Source of the DNA: Blastomyces gilchristii SLH14081
Taxonomy: Eukaryota > Ascomycota > Eurotiomycetes > Onygenales > Ajellomycetaceae
DNA length: 64,000 nucleotides
Assembly (NCBI RefSeq): GCF_000003855.2
Contig: NW_003101681.1
Location: forward strand, 4,135,359-4,199,358
Direction of reading: 5' to 3'
Shown here: piece after piece, positions 1 to 12,600 of the stretch
Numbering within the stretch: position 1 is the first letter of the stretch
Layout: every line of letters begins with the position of its first letter
Translations under genes and position numbers: made by a program
The notes under the pieces: generated by a model
What the model saw: the letters and a program-made list of their open reading frames with translations, nothing else
What the model was told of the DNA's origin: nothing
Databases searched by the model: none

Positions 1-735
1 AAAGGGAGAGAGAAACACAGAGAAATATAGAAAGCAGAACACAGTGTATGAACAGCTCATTCTCACAATGATATCTCAGACAAGATGTATAAGTCTTATA
101 TCTGTAAGTGTAAAAGAGTACAACATTCATGTTTCTGTTTCTAAAAACACAGATATCTTTTACCTGCATTATGAAGTCAGATAACAGATATCAGAGAATA
201 GACTGATACAGATTTATCATTCTGAAGAAATTCATCAGAGTGAATGTCTCTGTAATATTGAACTTTACAGTTATAAAAAGTTTCTTAGTATCTGTAAATA
301 TCATGACTTTATATATAATAAAACTCATAATGATTTCTTCTAAGAACAGGAAAATCAGTATCAGAAAGAGAAGATGAAAAAAGAAAGACTTATAATTTTA
401 ATACTGTTAAGAAGAGAAATGATTCTCTGATATAAATAAATAATTGTCTTATTATAAATATTTAAAATAAATGTAATAATCAGTATCTGTGACTAAGCTT
501 TAGATAGTTGTATTATATGCAGTCTTTATACAATAAATTGTTTTAGAAGTTAATAAGAAGAGTGAGAGTGTATATACTGAGAAATATAATTTATTAAGTC
601 TATACAACATCTTCTTGAAATGAGAAGAGCTGATAATAAAAGCAGAGACAGCAGAAGCAGAGAAAGCAGAAGTAGCAGAAGTGAGAATTACAGAAACAGA
701 GATAGCAGAAGTGAGAGAATCAGACGCAGAAATAA

Positions 736-1067
736 TGTAAGAGGTCTACGCTGAATAGATCAGTATAATATTATAGGTCTTATGTAACAAAGATAAAAAT
801 GTTAAAGAAGAAAAGAAAGAGAAAGTGTGAGAATCAGCAATTAAGGTGGATATTTATACATGTATGTGATGGTGTACGCGGTGGAGCTTCGGGGTGGAAG
901 AATATACATGTGTTTGTAGCAGCTGAGAATTGATGATTGAAAATGACTGAGAATCAGAGCATATATTATGCATGTTTGTAGCAGCTGAGGATCAGTGATT
1001 GAGAATGAAAGAATCTATGAAGTGTAATAGAATAGTCTATATGATTGATCAGGCACAGCCTGTCACA
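736..1067 (-). repeat. 3' LTR of Gypsy-1 copy a
   Basis: 332 bp, pairs with 6,492-6,823. Differences between the two are mainly C/T and G/A, as expected from RIP. It contains two imperfect copies of a roughly 40-bp subrepeat rich in GCGGCCGAGGATC. Confidence 0.93.
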
Positions 1068-4000
1068 TTAGCTCTCTTCTTCCAGAAGCAGTTCTCATTG
1101 ATCAAGAGCTACTGTTTCAGATAACACAGAACTCAGAGTTCAGATCAGTTGATTATAGCTGACTCATTTCATGAGATATTATCAGCCACAGCTGCAGAGT
1201 CTCTCATTGAGAATATTCTCAATCTCTCACTAAAGCTTATTATCTTCTTCTATGATGCCTGGTGACTGTCAGTCAGAAGTCAGCTGAGAAGGGAATGAAT
1301 TAGTGACAATACAGTGTAGCAAGCTTGTGTGAAATACATTATGAATTTCTGATGATGTGTTAAGATAATAGTTGTGACTATCTAGAACTTCTATCACTTT
1401 ATATCTGATGTGGTGATAATCTAGTGTATAAGATGAATATGTGATTTATATGTTCTTAAGATTCAATCATATCAGATCTTCTATCTTATATTGTTCAGTG
1501 AGATCTCAGTGAATATTAATTTAATTCTCTTGATCTTATTTTACAGTTGTTATGAAGACCTCTGCTCAATTATAAGCATCTCAAAGCTTTATTACTATAT
1601 TATCAGCAATCTGAATTGAACTGCAGAGATTCAGTGTGAACTGTGTGATCTCTAGAAAATTCAACACTTTCATGTGATAACTGTGTATAAGAAAGAATGA
1701 GCTTATATCTGTTAAAACAGCATCTCATTCATTGATAGCAATCTCTGTATGTAGAAGCAGATCATGTCAATTATCTTATAAGTGATTATAGAACTTGCAG
1801 AGATAATTCTTTACAGTCTGAATTATTCATTCTAATGCATCATCAGTCTCAGAGTGATAGACTATTAACAGACAGTGTATAATCTTGAGAACTTGACAGA
1901 TTCTTGTTCAGAGAGTACTTATGAATTAACAGCTCTGATCTGATACTATTGATCTCAGCAACTCATATATCTGATAGAATAAACTTTATAAGAAGGCTTC
2001 AGTAACTTGTTCAGTATTCATCTTATTACAAGATTTTAATATTATACTCTTACTTAGTCAGTCAATAATGATCAGAATGTTTCTACAACTCTTACTCTCA
2101 GATAGATTAACAGTGAAGTTAATTACTACATCTTATCAGATTCTATCAGAGATATTGAGTGATTTCAGTAAATCTTTTCTACAGTTCTTTTATAAGATAA
2201 TAGAAGAACAGTAATTGCAGTTTCAGATGAAGTATCTGATACTATTTAATATCTCAGATCAGTAGAATTCTCAGAACATTATTCTATACAGTTATTCACA
2301 GCCTGAATAACTGATTATATGCAAATTATGTATCTCTTATATTATCTGAGGGTGTAAGGATTCAGAGTAAGAGACTCAGCATTATTCACAGAATTGTAGA
2401 GCATTATTATCATTGATTAAACATTCTGAGATATCAGTTCTTATATGTAGTTCTGAGAAGAATCAGAGTACTTCTTGATATACTGCTTCAGTGAGAGTCT
2501 GAAGAAGTTCATCAGTCTGAGCTATCATATGTTATAGTTTATTCAGTGTAGAGAAAGTGAAGATATCAATGTCAGTTCTAATCAGAGAAGTATATATAAT
2601 GCTGTGAGCTGTTTCATCTTGATCAACTAGTATCTTCAGATTCAAGAGTCAGTACTCTTGATTCATTCAGTGAGTATCTGTTACATTGAATGACATATCT
2701 TGCTCTTGTTATAAGAGAACATCTGTTATCAAGTTCTGACTACCAGAATAATAGTGTATTATAAAATGAAAGTGACTTAGAAACTCAGATCATCACATCT
2801 GTTATTCAGTAAGTTTACAGATAGTTGTGAAGTATTTAAGATTCTTATGATCTGTGACTATTTCAAATTCAGAGATACTTCAGAGTTCAGAGTCTCATTC
2901 TTCTAAACAGTATATAATTGTGAGAAGTTTCTTGTCATAGATCTCATAATTGTATTTAATAAGACTCAGTTTCTTAGATATGAAGACATATGATTGTAGA
3001 ACATCTTTATCATCATACTGCAGTATCACTTCTTCTATCACATAGTCAGAGAAATCAGTCTCAATAACTGTCTTATGATCAGGATTGAATGTTATCAGCA
3101 GAGAGATATTAATGAATATCTTCTTCATCTATATAAATGCAGCTTCAGTGTCTGCTGACTATTGAAATACTGAGTCTTTCTTAGTGAGATCTGTAAGTGA
3201 TCTCATGATATCTGAGAAGTGTCATATAAATCACTGATAGAAGTTAGTAAATCTGATAAAGCTTTGTACATCTTTCACAGTACACAGAGCTTTTCATTCA
3301 AGAATAATAGAGACTTTCTCAGAATTCATTTGAATTCTCTTATCAGCTTCTATAATAAAACTTAGATACTTGATACTCTTGACTTCAAAATCACACTTAT
3401 CAATATCTATTGATAGTTCTGCTTCTTGTAGCTATTGTAATATCTTTTGCACATGTTCTTGATATTCTTTTCTGAATTCATCAGTGAAGATGAGAATGTC
3501 ATCAAGATATACAGATATGAATTTATTAAGAAAATCTCAGAGTGCTCAGTTAATATACTTCTGAAATGTACTGAGAGTATTAGTCAGTTCAAAGAGTGTG
3601 ACTACTCATTCAAAGAGATCATATCATGTTCAGAATGCTATAAGTCACTCATCTTCTTTAATAATACAGATCTTATGAAATATGATGATGATATCTAACT
3701 TTGTAAATTATTAAGCTTGTTCAATATGAGCTAGAGTTTCATTGATAAGAGATAAAGAATAACAGTTCTTCTTTATTAATCTATTCAATTCTTAATAATT
3801 CATACAGAACTGAAGTTCTTCATCTAGTTTCTTTGCAAAGAGAATAGAGGCTGCAGTGAAAGAGTTACTAATATATATGAATTCTTTATTTAACAGATTA
3901 TTGAGTGTCTTTTGAAGAAGAAGAAGTTTATCTCAGAATATATTATAAAGAGAGTCTCATAATGATTCAGAATCTCTGCTGTTCTTCTTTTTTAACTTGA

Positions 4001-6187
4001 TACTGTAATTCACTTCTGAACCTTGTAAGAGAGGTAGATTTGTAGCATTATTATCTTATCAGAAGACATCTAGATATTCATGATATTATTAAGAGAGTTT
4101 TGTATAAGAATCTGTTATTATAACACAGAATAATTTTTCTAGAGTCTTTTTAATATCAGTCAGACTGATAGAATAGATTGACATATGATTCTGCTATCAG
4201 TGATTCTTTCAGTGACTTCTTTTTCTGAGCATTTCATAGATATTGACAGAGATCTGTGTCAGATTCATAGTCTTGTGAATATCATTCTTGTGAACCCTAT
4301 CTTTGTTAGAGAATATTAAACTCCTGTTTCAAGTGTTTAATAAGATGCCTTATTCAGATAGTCAGACAAGTTCTAATATAAGATTATAATCAAGATTATT
4401 AACTTTATATGTGTAGATGTCTTCATGCTGATATTCTTCAACATCTATATTTAGTTTCATCATGTAACAGATGCAAACATCTTTTGAATCATCAAATTCT
4501 GCAAGAAGTTGAGGTTTTGATAAGAGAATATGCTGAAGATTATAATGTCTTATGACTGAAGATTTAATCATTGTATAGTAATATAGACTGCTGTCTATCA
4601 TGGCTTTCATATTATATATATTATCAATCACAGTAGATACAAGAATCATATTCATTGTTATCTTCTCTTCAAATTGTTATTATTCAATCTCTTCAAGCTT
4701 CTGTTTATAAATTTGAACAGAAGCTAATCTTTTCTCTGTTTCACTAAGATATTCTTATAGTTATTCTCTGAATCTTTCTCTAATGTAATGTGATTGATGT
4801 GGACAGGCACTGATCTTTCTCTTAAGTATGAAGATATATAGATTGATCAGCAGTTAAAAGCAATGTGTTCTGATCAGTTGCAGTTGATACACACTTCACA
4901 TTGATGTCAATCAGTGACTTCTTCAGAAGTGATTCCAGGGACTCAGAAGCCTGTTTGAACAACAGAAACTCTTGCTTGTGTATAGACATTTAAATCTATT
5001 CAGTTCATGATCTCTGCATCATTGTTCTTCAGTGTGAATGTATAAGTAACTGAGATATAACATCTTCTGTCACTGTTCTGTATACTCTTAAGCTTGATAA
5101 GACAGTCATTCAATGTTCAGAGCTGTGTGCAGAAGTCTTTATAAGTCTAGTCTTTGTCTACACTTACAAGAGTCTGTAAGAGTTCAAAAGTTAATGTCTT
5201 CTTAAGCATGCTAATCTTTATTCAATTCTCTCAAGATTGATCATCTGCTTCTAGAATCTTGATATTGAAATCAGAAATGAATGTTGTAAGAGAAGTGTTT
5301 CTCTGTCAGATACTCTGTAATCAATCTAATACTTTCTGTTACATGACAGTGTCTCAGAACAGAATATCAAGATATTTCATAATATTATCAGATATTCTCA
5401 ACACTGATTCACATGCTTTTATTCATGAATGAAACTTCTGTTTCATGTGATTCTTCATTATTATTATTATTATTATTATTATTCTTTCATTATACTCATA
5501 TGCAAGCGGAGCTTATGATGAGTCCTTGCGTGATGTTAAATACAGGTCAAGTGTTGATTATACAGGAGGAAATACAGGTGTTGAGACCACGCTAAGATAA
5601 CAAGAACATAGAAAAATACAAAGAAGTGACAATTAGATACATGTGATAATAACTTCCCAGCTCAGAAACATAGAGTGATTCATTAAAGTGATTTGTACAC
5701 CTCTGTATTTATTAGAAACCTGAGGTGCTTGAGTTCTGAATTTAATGTATCCCCTACGGGTTTCGAACCCACGCGCCTTGGTTTCCCACGCCAAGGCGCT
5801 ACCGGGTGGCCGCATTAACCATTCGGCCACTGAGGCCATGTAATTCTTCAATTGTTCATTGATATATCAATCTTGATTGATTAATGAACTGATGAAATCT
5901 TTATCTACACTCAGTTTCATGAGCATTTTCATTCTTCATAATGAGTAGAGAGTGAGATTGAAAGTATTAAAATACATAGAAGTATCTAAGCATTCTTTCA
6001 GCACTTTTGTATTTGATTCTATAGGTATTGAAATTGTGTGAGTTAATTATTGAATCTCTTCATATTGAAGTTATTGAGTTGTGTGCATGTCTGCTATCTG
6101 TTGCTGTTGTAATTTCAACATTGCTCAGAGTCACTGTGATATTATCTCTATACTCACACTCATGAGTTCCATATTATTATTAGACAT
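1068..6187 (-). pseudogene. Gypsy-1 gag-pol remnant (copy a)
   Basis: Read on the minus strand, gag would start at the ATG at 6,187-6,185. A CX2CX4HX4C zinc knuckle is visible at about 4,891-4,850, with one tryptophan position now TGA. A retropepsin-like segment follows (4,655-4,362; the expected DSG reads DSS). Next come reverse transcriptase (about 4,100-3,100), RNase H (about 3,100-2,700), integrase (about 2,550-1,450) and a chromodomain-like end (about 1,250-1,080). Stop codons are scattered through all domains, so no protein can be made. SINE-1 lies in gag at 5,458-5,836. The domain order PR-RT-RH-INT-chromodomain identifies a chromovirus-type Gypsy; the best-preserved relative is at 28,691-34,453. 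Confidence 0.85.
5458..5836 (-). mobile_element. SINE-1, tRNA-headed short retroelement
   Basis: A 379-bp insertion in the gag of Gypsy-1 copy a, flanked by a 14-bp TSD (5,444-5,457 and 5,837-5,850, one G/A difference). The allelic Gypsy-1 copy near 19,995-20,030 shows the empty site. On the minus strand it starts like a tRNA: a 7-nt acceptor-like GCCTCAG, then TG, then a D-arm-like hairpin. It has a Pol III A box (TGGCCGAATGG) and a perfect B box (GGTTCGAAACC, 5,759-5,769). An unrelated body follows, ending in a (TAA)n tail at 5,458-5,485. The last ~25 bp before the tail resemble the 3' end of the window's LINE. It is much less mutated than the surrounding DNA. Confidence 0.88.
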
Positions 6188-6491
6188 GATTATATTGATT
6201 GTTAAATATGTAATCATATTCTCATATATCTGAGTGTCAGAACTCTCAGATCTTTCACTGACATTCTCTTATAAGATCTTACTCTCTTTGTAAAATCTTA
6301 TTACAGAATCAGAGTAACTGATAAGTAAGCTTCTATCTGAGAACTCGGTATTCACTTAACTGTTTAACTATTTCTCTATTTCTTACATGTTGTTACATGT
6401 TCAGATATCTCTCAATGAATAATCATTTCTAATGAGAAGACAATGTGTGAATAATCATTTTCTAATAAGAAGATGATGAATATTTTTATAG

Positions 6492-6823
6492 TATAAGAGG
6501 CCTACACTGAATAGATTGATATAATATTATAGGTCTTATGTAACAAAGATAAAAATGTTAAAGAAGAAAAGAAAGAGAAAGTGCAAGAATCAGCAATTGA
6601 GATGAATATTTATATGTGTATGTGGTGGTGTACACAGTGGAGCTTTGAGATGGAAGAATATACGCGTGTTTGTAGCGGCCGAGGATCATCAATTGAAAAT
6701 GACTGAGAATCAGAGCATACATTACGCGCGTTCGTAGCGGCCGAGGATCGGCGATTGAGAATGGAAGAATCTATGAAGTGTAATGAAATAGTCTATATAA
6801 TTGATCAGGCGCAGCCCGTCACA
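6492..6823 (-). repeat. 5' LTR of Gypsy-1 copy a
   Basis: 332 bp, pairs with 736-1,067. Retains GC-rich stretches such as GCGGCCGAGGATCGG (about 6,737-6,751) that are mutated in the partner LTR. Confidence 0.93.
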
Positions 6824-6828
6824 AATAA

Positions 6829-7300
6829 ATATAGAAGATTGAGAGAGAGCAGCAGAGAAAGAAACAGAGAAAGCAGAGAGAGATATGAAAGACTCAGTTA
6901 TATATAATACAGACAATTTCTTCATTATTATATCTCTTAAGTTCTCAACTAACAATTCAATATTGAGATTATAATTATCAGTGAACACAGATCTGTCAAT
7001 ATATAAAGATTCTATATAAATTAAAATAAATATATCAGTATCTGCAGTCACATAAAATGATCAGAAAACATAATCAGAAAAACATAATTAGATATCTGCT
7101 GAAGAAAAGAGAGTTAGAGATATATAAGAAGATAAAGAAGATATGTCATTCATGATAGTATATTCTGATAATTGTTAGAAGATAAATAAGTTCTGATTAT
7201 ATTTCACAATGTGTTATACTTACTGCTAACAAACTATCTGATATAAGTACTACAATAATACTTGTTATGAAAATAAGAGATCATTGCCAGAAACATGTAC
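6829..7300 (-). pseudogene. Antisense cysteine/serine-type ORF of Gypsy-2 (second copy)
   Basis: On the minus strand, opposite to the pol direction of this Gypsy-2 copy, a reading frame stays open over about 70 codons (7,051 to about 6,829) and matches, codon for codon, the plus-strand frame at 39,982-40,200. Shared features include the motif IMKKLSV and the segment SFSAALSQS. Upstream, a GTAAGT donor (about 7,225) and a TGCAG acceptor (about 7,045) with a CTGAT branch-like sequence lie at the same places as in the other copy. Conservation of an open frame and splice signals in two decayed copies supports a former antisense gene. The function is not recognised. Confidence 0.45.
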
Positions 7301-7590
7301 AATATAATAGATAAATAGATAGAAGATGTTAAACAGAAGAAGAGACAGAAATCTTGAAGAAGATAATAATGTTCAATGATGATGATGATAAAGAAGATGA
7401 TTGAAGAATGAGAAAAGTTAGTGAATGAGAGATATAATATAGTGAAAGTTTCTTTGTAAGAGTGTACACAGAATGCTAGCTGAATCAGAGATAGATTACA
7501 CAATTGTAAACACTAGTGACACACTAATCTGCATGAAGCTAGAACAGATGTCATAGTCACATGAGTGTGACTGAATCTGATGAGAGAGAA

Positions 7591-7757
7591 TGTGATTTGA
7601 AAGAATGTATAACTGCTGAATGATAACACGGCTGCTTCTGAACTTGCTTATGAATGTAAAGAGGTCATAGCGGCCACCAATTAATTTAGTGTACAGTATA
7701 TAAGAACCCGGCGTACGCCTGTAATTGTACGCTGGCTCAAGCAATCTTTGAATTACA
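7591..7757 (+). repeat. 3' LTR of the partial Gypsy-2 copy
   Basis: 167 bp, TGTGATTT to ATTACA, the reverse-complement match of the 184-bp LTRs at 39,265-39,448 and 47,369-47,552, with small deletions. It retains GCGGCC and CGTACG-rich patches. Confidence 0.88.
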
Positions 7758-8750
7758 TAGTTATTATAAATTAATTGAGTAAAGATATAATATTAAAATC
7801 TTGTGATAAGATGAATACTGAATAAGTCACTGAAGCTTTTTTATAAAGTCTGTTCTATTAGATGTATGAATTACTGAGATCTATAGTATCAGATCAGAGT
7901 TATTAATTTATAAGTACTCTTTACATAAGAATCTGTTAAGTTCTCAAGATTATATATTATCTATCAACTGTCTATCACTCTGAGACTGATGATGTATTGA
8001 AATGAATAATTCAGACTGTGAAGAATTATCTTTATAAGTTCTGTAATTACTTATAAGATGATTGATATAATCTTCTTCTACATACAGAGATCACTATTAA
8101 TAATCAAGATGTTATTTTAACAGATGTAAGCTTATTCTTTCTTATACATAAATATCACATAAAAGTGTTGAATCTTCTAAAGATCACACAGTTCATACTG
8201 AATCTCTGCAGTCTGATTCAGATTACTGATAATATAGTAATGAAGCTCTGAGACATCTGTGACTGAGCAGAGATCTTTATAATAACTGTGAAACAAGATC
8301 AAGAGAATTAAATCAATATCTGATAAGATTTCACAGAGCAGTATAAGATAGAAGATCTTGTGTGATTGAATCTTAAAAATATACAGATCACATATTCATC
8401 TCATATACTAGATTATCATTATATCAGATATAAAGTGATAGAAGTTCTAGATAGTTACAACTACTGTCTTGACATATCATTAGAGATTTATAATGTCTTT
8501 TACACAAGCTTGCTCTGCTATGCTGCTATCAACTCATTCTCTTCACAACTGATTTCTGACTGACAGCTGCCAGAGATTATAGAAGAAGATAATGAACTTG
8601 AGTGAGAAATTAAAGATATTCTCAATGAGAGACTCTGCAGCTGCAGCTGATAATATCTTGTGAAATGAATTAGCTATGATTGCCTGATCTGAACTCTGAG
8701 TTCCGCATTGTCTGATACTGTAGCTCTTGACTGATGAGAAGAAAGAGGCT
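7758..8750 (+). pseudogene. Gypsy-1 integrase C-terminal and chromodomain remnant (copy b)
   Basis: Collinear with 33,140-34,137. A segment at 8,366-8,563 stays open for 65 codons and corresponds to the region after the integrase core (motif YKVIEVLDSYNYC). The following stretch, about 8,580-8,720, matches the chromodomain-like end of copy d. Stops are frequent; not functional. Confidence 0.75.
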
Positions 8751-8752
8751 AA

Positions 8753-9030
8753 TGTGACAGGCTGCGCCTGATCAATTATATAGACTATTCTGTTACACTT
8801 CACAGATTTCTACCACTTCATTCTTAATCATCAATTCTCAGCTGCTATAAATGTGTACAAATTCTCTCACTCTGAAGCTTCACTGCATATACTATCACAT
8901 ACACATATAAATATTCACTTCAATCACTGACTCTTACACTTTCTCTTTCTTTTCCTTCTTTAATATTTTTCACTTTATTATATAAGACCTATCAATATCA
9001 TACTAATCTATTCAGTGTAGGCCTTTTACA
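8753..9030 (+). repeat. 3' LTR of Gypsy-1 copy b
   Basis: 278 bp, starting TGTGACAGGC and ending CTTTTACA. It is shorter than the other Gypsy-1 LTRs because part of the subrepeat region is missing. Confidence 0.88.
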
Positions 9031-9131
9031 TGTATTTAATAAAAGATTTAATAGTGAATTTAATAAAAGATTTCAATAGTGTATTCAATGAAAGATTTAA
9101 TAGTGAATTCAATGAAAGATTTTAACAGTAT
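9031..9131. repeat. AT-rich minisatellite, left part
   Basis: Tandem units of about 21 bp, alternating forms of TTTAATAAAAGATTTAATAG and TTCAATGAAAGATTT. The same array continues at 56,881-57,135. The last five bases (AGTAT, 9,127-9,131) are the left TSD of Gypsy-3. Confidence 0.9.
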
Positions 9132-9665
9132 TGTAACATGACAGAGCCGAAGCAGTGACTAGTCAGCAGTGTCACATAGAGATAGTTATTTAAGAAGCTG
9201 TATAAGTGAGCTTGACTATCTTACTTAAATAGCAAGCTCATGAGCTACAGAGTTATTGCAAGAATATCACAGATATAATACTTAGTATACTATGAAGATT
9301 ATATAAGAAATGCAGTAACTCTTGTATATATTTCTGTAGAAGAAAAAATAAATCACTTACTTCTTTGATGAAGAGTCAGCATCTAGCTATTCTATATAAA
9401 TAATGAGTAAATACTCTTCTTTCATTTCATAAGTGAGAATAGCTAAAGTGATATCTCAGCAGTATCTCACTGTTATGAAAGAGTAATCTGCTGATCTTAT
9501 ATAGAAGCAGAGTTCTTATATTCATCAATTAAATCTTTCTATAATATATTCAAATAATGTTATAGAGTGATTGAAAACCAGTTTAGATAGAATAAAATCA
9601 TTCATATAAAAGTGATAAGCTGTGTGAAACTGTAACAGAGTCTTGACATAGTTAGAAGTATAATA
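9132..9665 (-). repeat. 3' LTR of Gypsy-3
   Basis: 534 bp, begins TGTAACATGACAGAGCC; partner at 56,336-56,880. At its right end the partner's CGCGGCCGGGAGC is mutated here to CATAGTTAGAAGT, showing strong C-to-T/G-to-A decay. Confidence 0.9.
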
Positions 9666-12600
9666 ATACTTTTCTCTTTAAGAGCATAGTTCTGATTCTC
9701 TCAAGATTACTGAATTAGAAGTTATCTTTGTTATATAGCAATGATTGTCAACTGATTGACAGTGTATATGATGTATATAATACAAAGAAATAGATGAGTT
9801 TTTCTGCTGACTGTGTAGATCTTTCTTTTCTCATCTTTGTTTAAATTAAACATGTGATAAGTAAGTTTCTTATATATTGATTTAAAATGTGAAAAATATA
9901 GTTAATAAGTGACTTTACAGATCATTTATCATATTCTGTTCTATATATGAAATTCTCTACAAAAGTGATGTGTTTTAGAGACAAAGCTAACAGTAGTAAT
10001 AGAATTTTTTGAAAAGAGCTCTTCTTCTCTATAACACAATTTCCCTCTCTCTCTTTATCTTTAATAGTGAGTGTATGAGAGCATCATTCTTGTAAGATAA
10101 TAAGAGATGTATTCTGACATTTTCTAGTAATTAAATATCTTTGTGATGTAACTGTGACCTCTGTGACTGTCAAGAAAGCCAGATTGAAGATGAAGATAGT
10201 GATGTTAATAAGCTGCAGAAGTACTGCTCTTATTATCACATCTTCTTCTTCTTCTGCATCTCTTACAGCTCTGACAGTAGCAGCTGTATCTTATAGTGAA
10301 GTGTTATCTCTTCTGCTAATCAGTTCATCTATATTCAGTTCTTTCTCTGCTCTCTTCACTGTCATTGTAATACTGTTCTCTCTCTCAGTCAACACAGTGA
10401 TGTATGACTCTGTGTGATTATTTGAAAAGAATCTCAGAGAGAGCTTGATTCTGAGAATAGTAGCTCTGAGAAGCTCAATTCATAGTTTCTCTTTCATAAC
10501 ATATCTAAGCCCTGCTCAAGATACTACTGAGTTGAGTTCACAGAGTCTTACAGTTTCTTTATCTTCTCTCTGTGAGAAGGCTTCAGTGCAGTCTCTGACT
10601 AATATTATTATATATCTATGCTGTACTAAGCAGCTGAAGAAAGAAGAGATCTTATATATCTATCTCTTCTCTCACTTTCATTGTTTCTGTTATATCTGTA
10701 ACAACAACTTCTGTCTCTCTGTAAGTATTATCTCACAGAAAGATGTCATGTCAGCTCTGATAAGAAGCTCAGATACTCAAGCAGTACAGAGTAAGAGTCT
10801 CAGAGCTTTAAGTATTAATGAATTCTATCAAGACTGAGAAGATCTCTCTTACTCATCTGTAAAAGAAGATGAAAGTATGAGTCTTCAAGATAAAAAAACA
10901 TCTCAGAATAACTGATCTTAAGAAGAGATCAGCTGATGCTGCTGTTAAAAGTACTACAGAGATTAATTACTAACTGAAGAGAATCTTACTTCAATTGAAA
11001 TAGATAACTGAGATACTTTATAAATTGATAAGTTAATACTTTAAGCATCTTTTATACTCTTCTACAGTATACTTCTCTGCTGTACTGCAGTGCTAACTTC
11101 TCAGCAGATAAAGATATCAGTATCAGAGACTTTAATAGTGAAGAATAAGTTTGATAAGAGTGTGATTATTGATGAGTAGACTCTGATCTCTCTTTTTACT
11201 TTTTCAGCAGACTGTAATCTCATTAGAATAGCAGTAGTCTGCAGATTAATAATATTAATCTTTTATTAATTTTAAATATCTCTTTTCTCTAATCACTTCA
11301 GGAATTTTACACTTGTGTAGTCTTATTAAACTTCTAAAAATTCTTTGAGAGAAAATAGAAGAAAAGTGTTACAGAGTTTATAAAATATCAGCTTATTACT
11401 ATGAGATTATCTCTAAAAAAATTCTTTGAAAAAAAATGAGAAGTCTTAAACAGTATTTCTTACTCAATATCTCTAATGTGTAACAGAGCAGTCTCTACTA
11501 GCTATCTCATAGCTTATAATCTCTTTCTCAGTATTTTTCAAATGCTTAAGCAGTTCTCATGAATTCTCTGATAATAAATAATCTTCTTATTTTATAAGAT
11601 ATTAAAGCTTATTGTAATATATTCACTTATTCAATATTTTCTTCATAAGATATTCAGTATCACTCTTAATCTCAATATTATTTAGCTAAGATGACTCTGT
11701 CTCAAAGTATTATTTATAGAGCTTCAAATAGAAAATATGAAAAATGAAATGAATTGATTTCAATTCTGAGAGTAATTTTAATTCATATATCTGCTTACTT
11801 ATTACTTCTATTACTGAGAAAGATTCTAGTCACTACTCACTGAGCTTCTTACACAGTTTTATTATCTTGATATTCTTTGCTGAAAGTAATACTTAATTCT
11901 CTATTAAGAACTTCATTGAAAGATGTTTTTAATTATAGTATTTTATCTACTACTTCTGAGTGTAGTGAATGCTTTTCACTGTCTTCTCATGAATTTTATT
12001 TAAAAGTTTCAATCTCACTTTTACTTCTGATACTGAGACATACTCTGTTCTCTATATCTGTTCAATATTCTAACTATCTATTCTCTCTTTGAAATATTAT
12101 CTGTGATATCACTGAATAATAAAGAATTGTATCTATAATAAGTATAGAAAGAAGATACTTTTAAGATTGTATTCTTTACATTATTATATACAAATTCAGC
12201 AGTTAGAAGATATTTAAGTTAATTATTCTAATAATATAAATAGAATACTCAAAGATACTGTTCTAATGTCTGATTCTAATATTCAGTCTGATTATCTATC
12301 TGCAGATGAAATGCAGTGCTGAGAAGATATCTTATTATAAGATGATAGTAAAAAGCTGATCAGTATTTACTAATAAAGAGAGATTCTTAATCTGTTATTA
12401 ATAATCTCAAAGCACTGTGATTATAAATAATAATATTTAAAAATAGATCAGTTAATTCAGAGGCTTTAATCTTTTTATAAGTAGAAATATATTTAGTGAT
12501 CTTTATAAAGCAGTTAATAATGACTAAAATTGAGTTATATTCTTTAACTCTTGTGAACTTCAGCAGATTAACTATGAAATTTATTAATAGATTCTATCAT

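Larger units (their letters stand above)
736..6823 (-). mobile_element. Gypsy-1 chromovirus copy a, complete but decayed
   Basis: A full-length Ty3/Gypsy element on the minus strand, bounded by two 332-bp LTRs (736-1,067 and 6,492-6,823) and a 5-bp TSD AATAA. Both LTRs begin TG and end CA after allowing for C-to-T changes. On the minus strand the purine-rich stretch GGAAGAAGAGAGCTAA abuts the 3' LTR and is the probable polypurine tract. A 379-bp SINE is inserted in gag; without it the element is about 5.7 kb, like its three relatives in the window. It is itself inserted in a Gypsy-2 copy. Confidence 0.93.
1..7757 (+). mobile_element. Gypsy-2 LTR retrotransposon, 3' part, interrupted by Gypsy-1
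   Basis: Positions 1-735 and 6,824-7,757 together match, in reverse complement, the 3' part of the complete Gypsy-2 element at 39,265-47,552 (its 39,265 to about 40,980). The match stops at 735 and resumes at 6,824, where a Gypsy-1 element is inserted with a 5-bp TSD AATAA (731-735 and 6,824-6,828). The copy is in plus orientation and begins left of the window. Its 3' LTR ends at 7,757, and the next base resumes an older Gypsy-1 copy, so Gypsy-2 had inserted there. Decay is heavy. The retained segment lies downstream of integrase and holds the antisense reading frame described for Gypsy-2. Confidence 0.85.
7758..9030 (+). mobile_element. Gypsy-1 chromovirus copy b, 3' end only
   Basis: Sequence from 7,758 aligns directly with the integrase region of Gypsy-1 copy d from about 33,136 onward, and runs through the C-terminal pol and chromodomain region into a 3' LTR (8,753-9,030). 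Its 5' part lies left of the Gypsy-2 insertion, outside the window. The 3' LTR abuts the minisatellite at 9,031, so this element had inserted into that repeat array. It is the outer host of the nested series ending in SINE-1. Confidence 0.85.

Noticed and set aside
5751..5836. A genuine nuclear tRNA gene on the minus strand
   Set aside because: A and B boxes are good, but the acceptor arms (GCCTCAG against AGGGGAT) do not pair. The segment is also continuous with a body, a TAA-repeat tail and a TSD, which makes it the head of a SINE.
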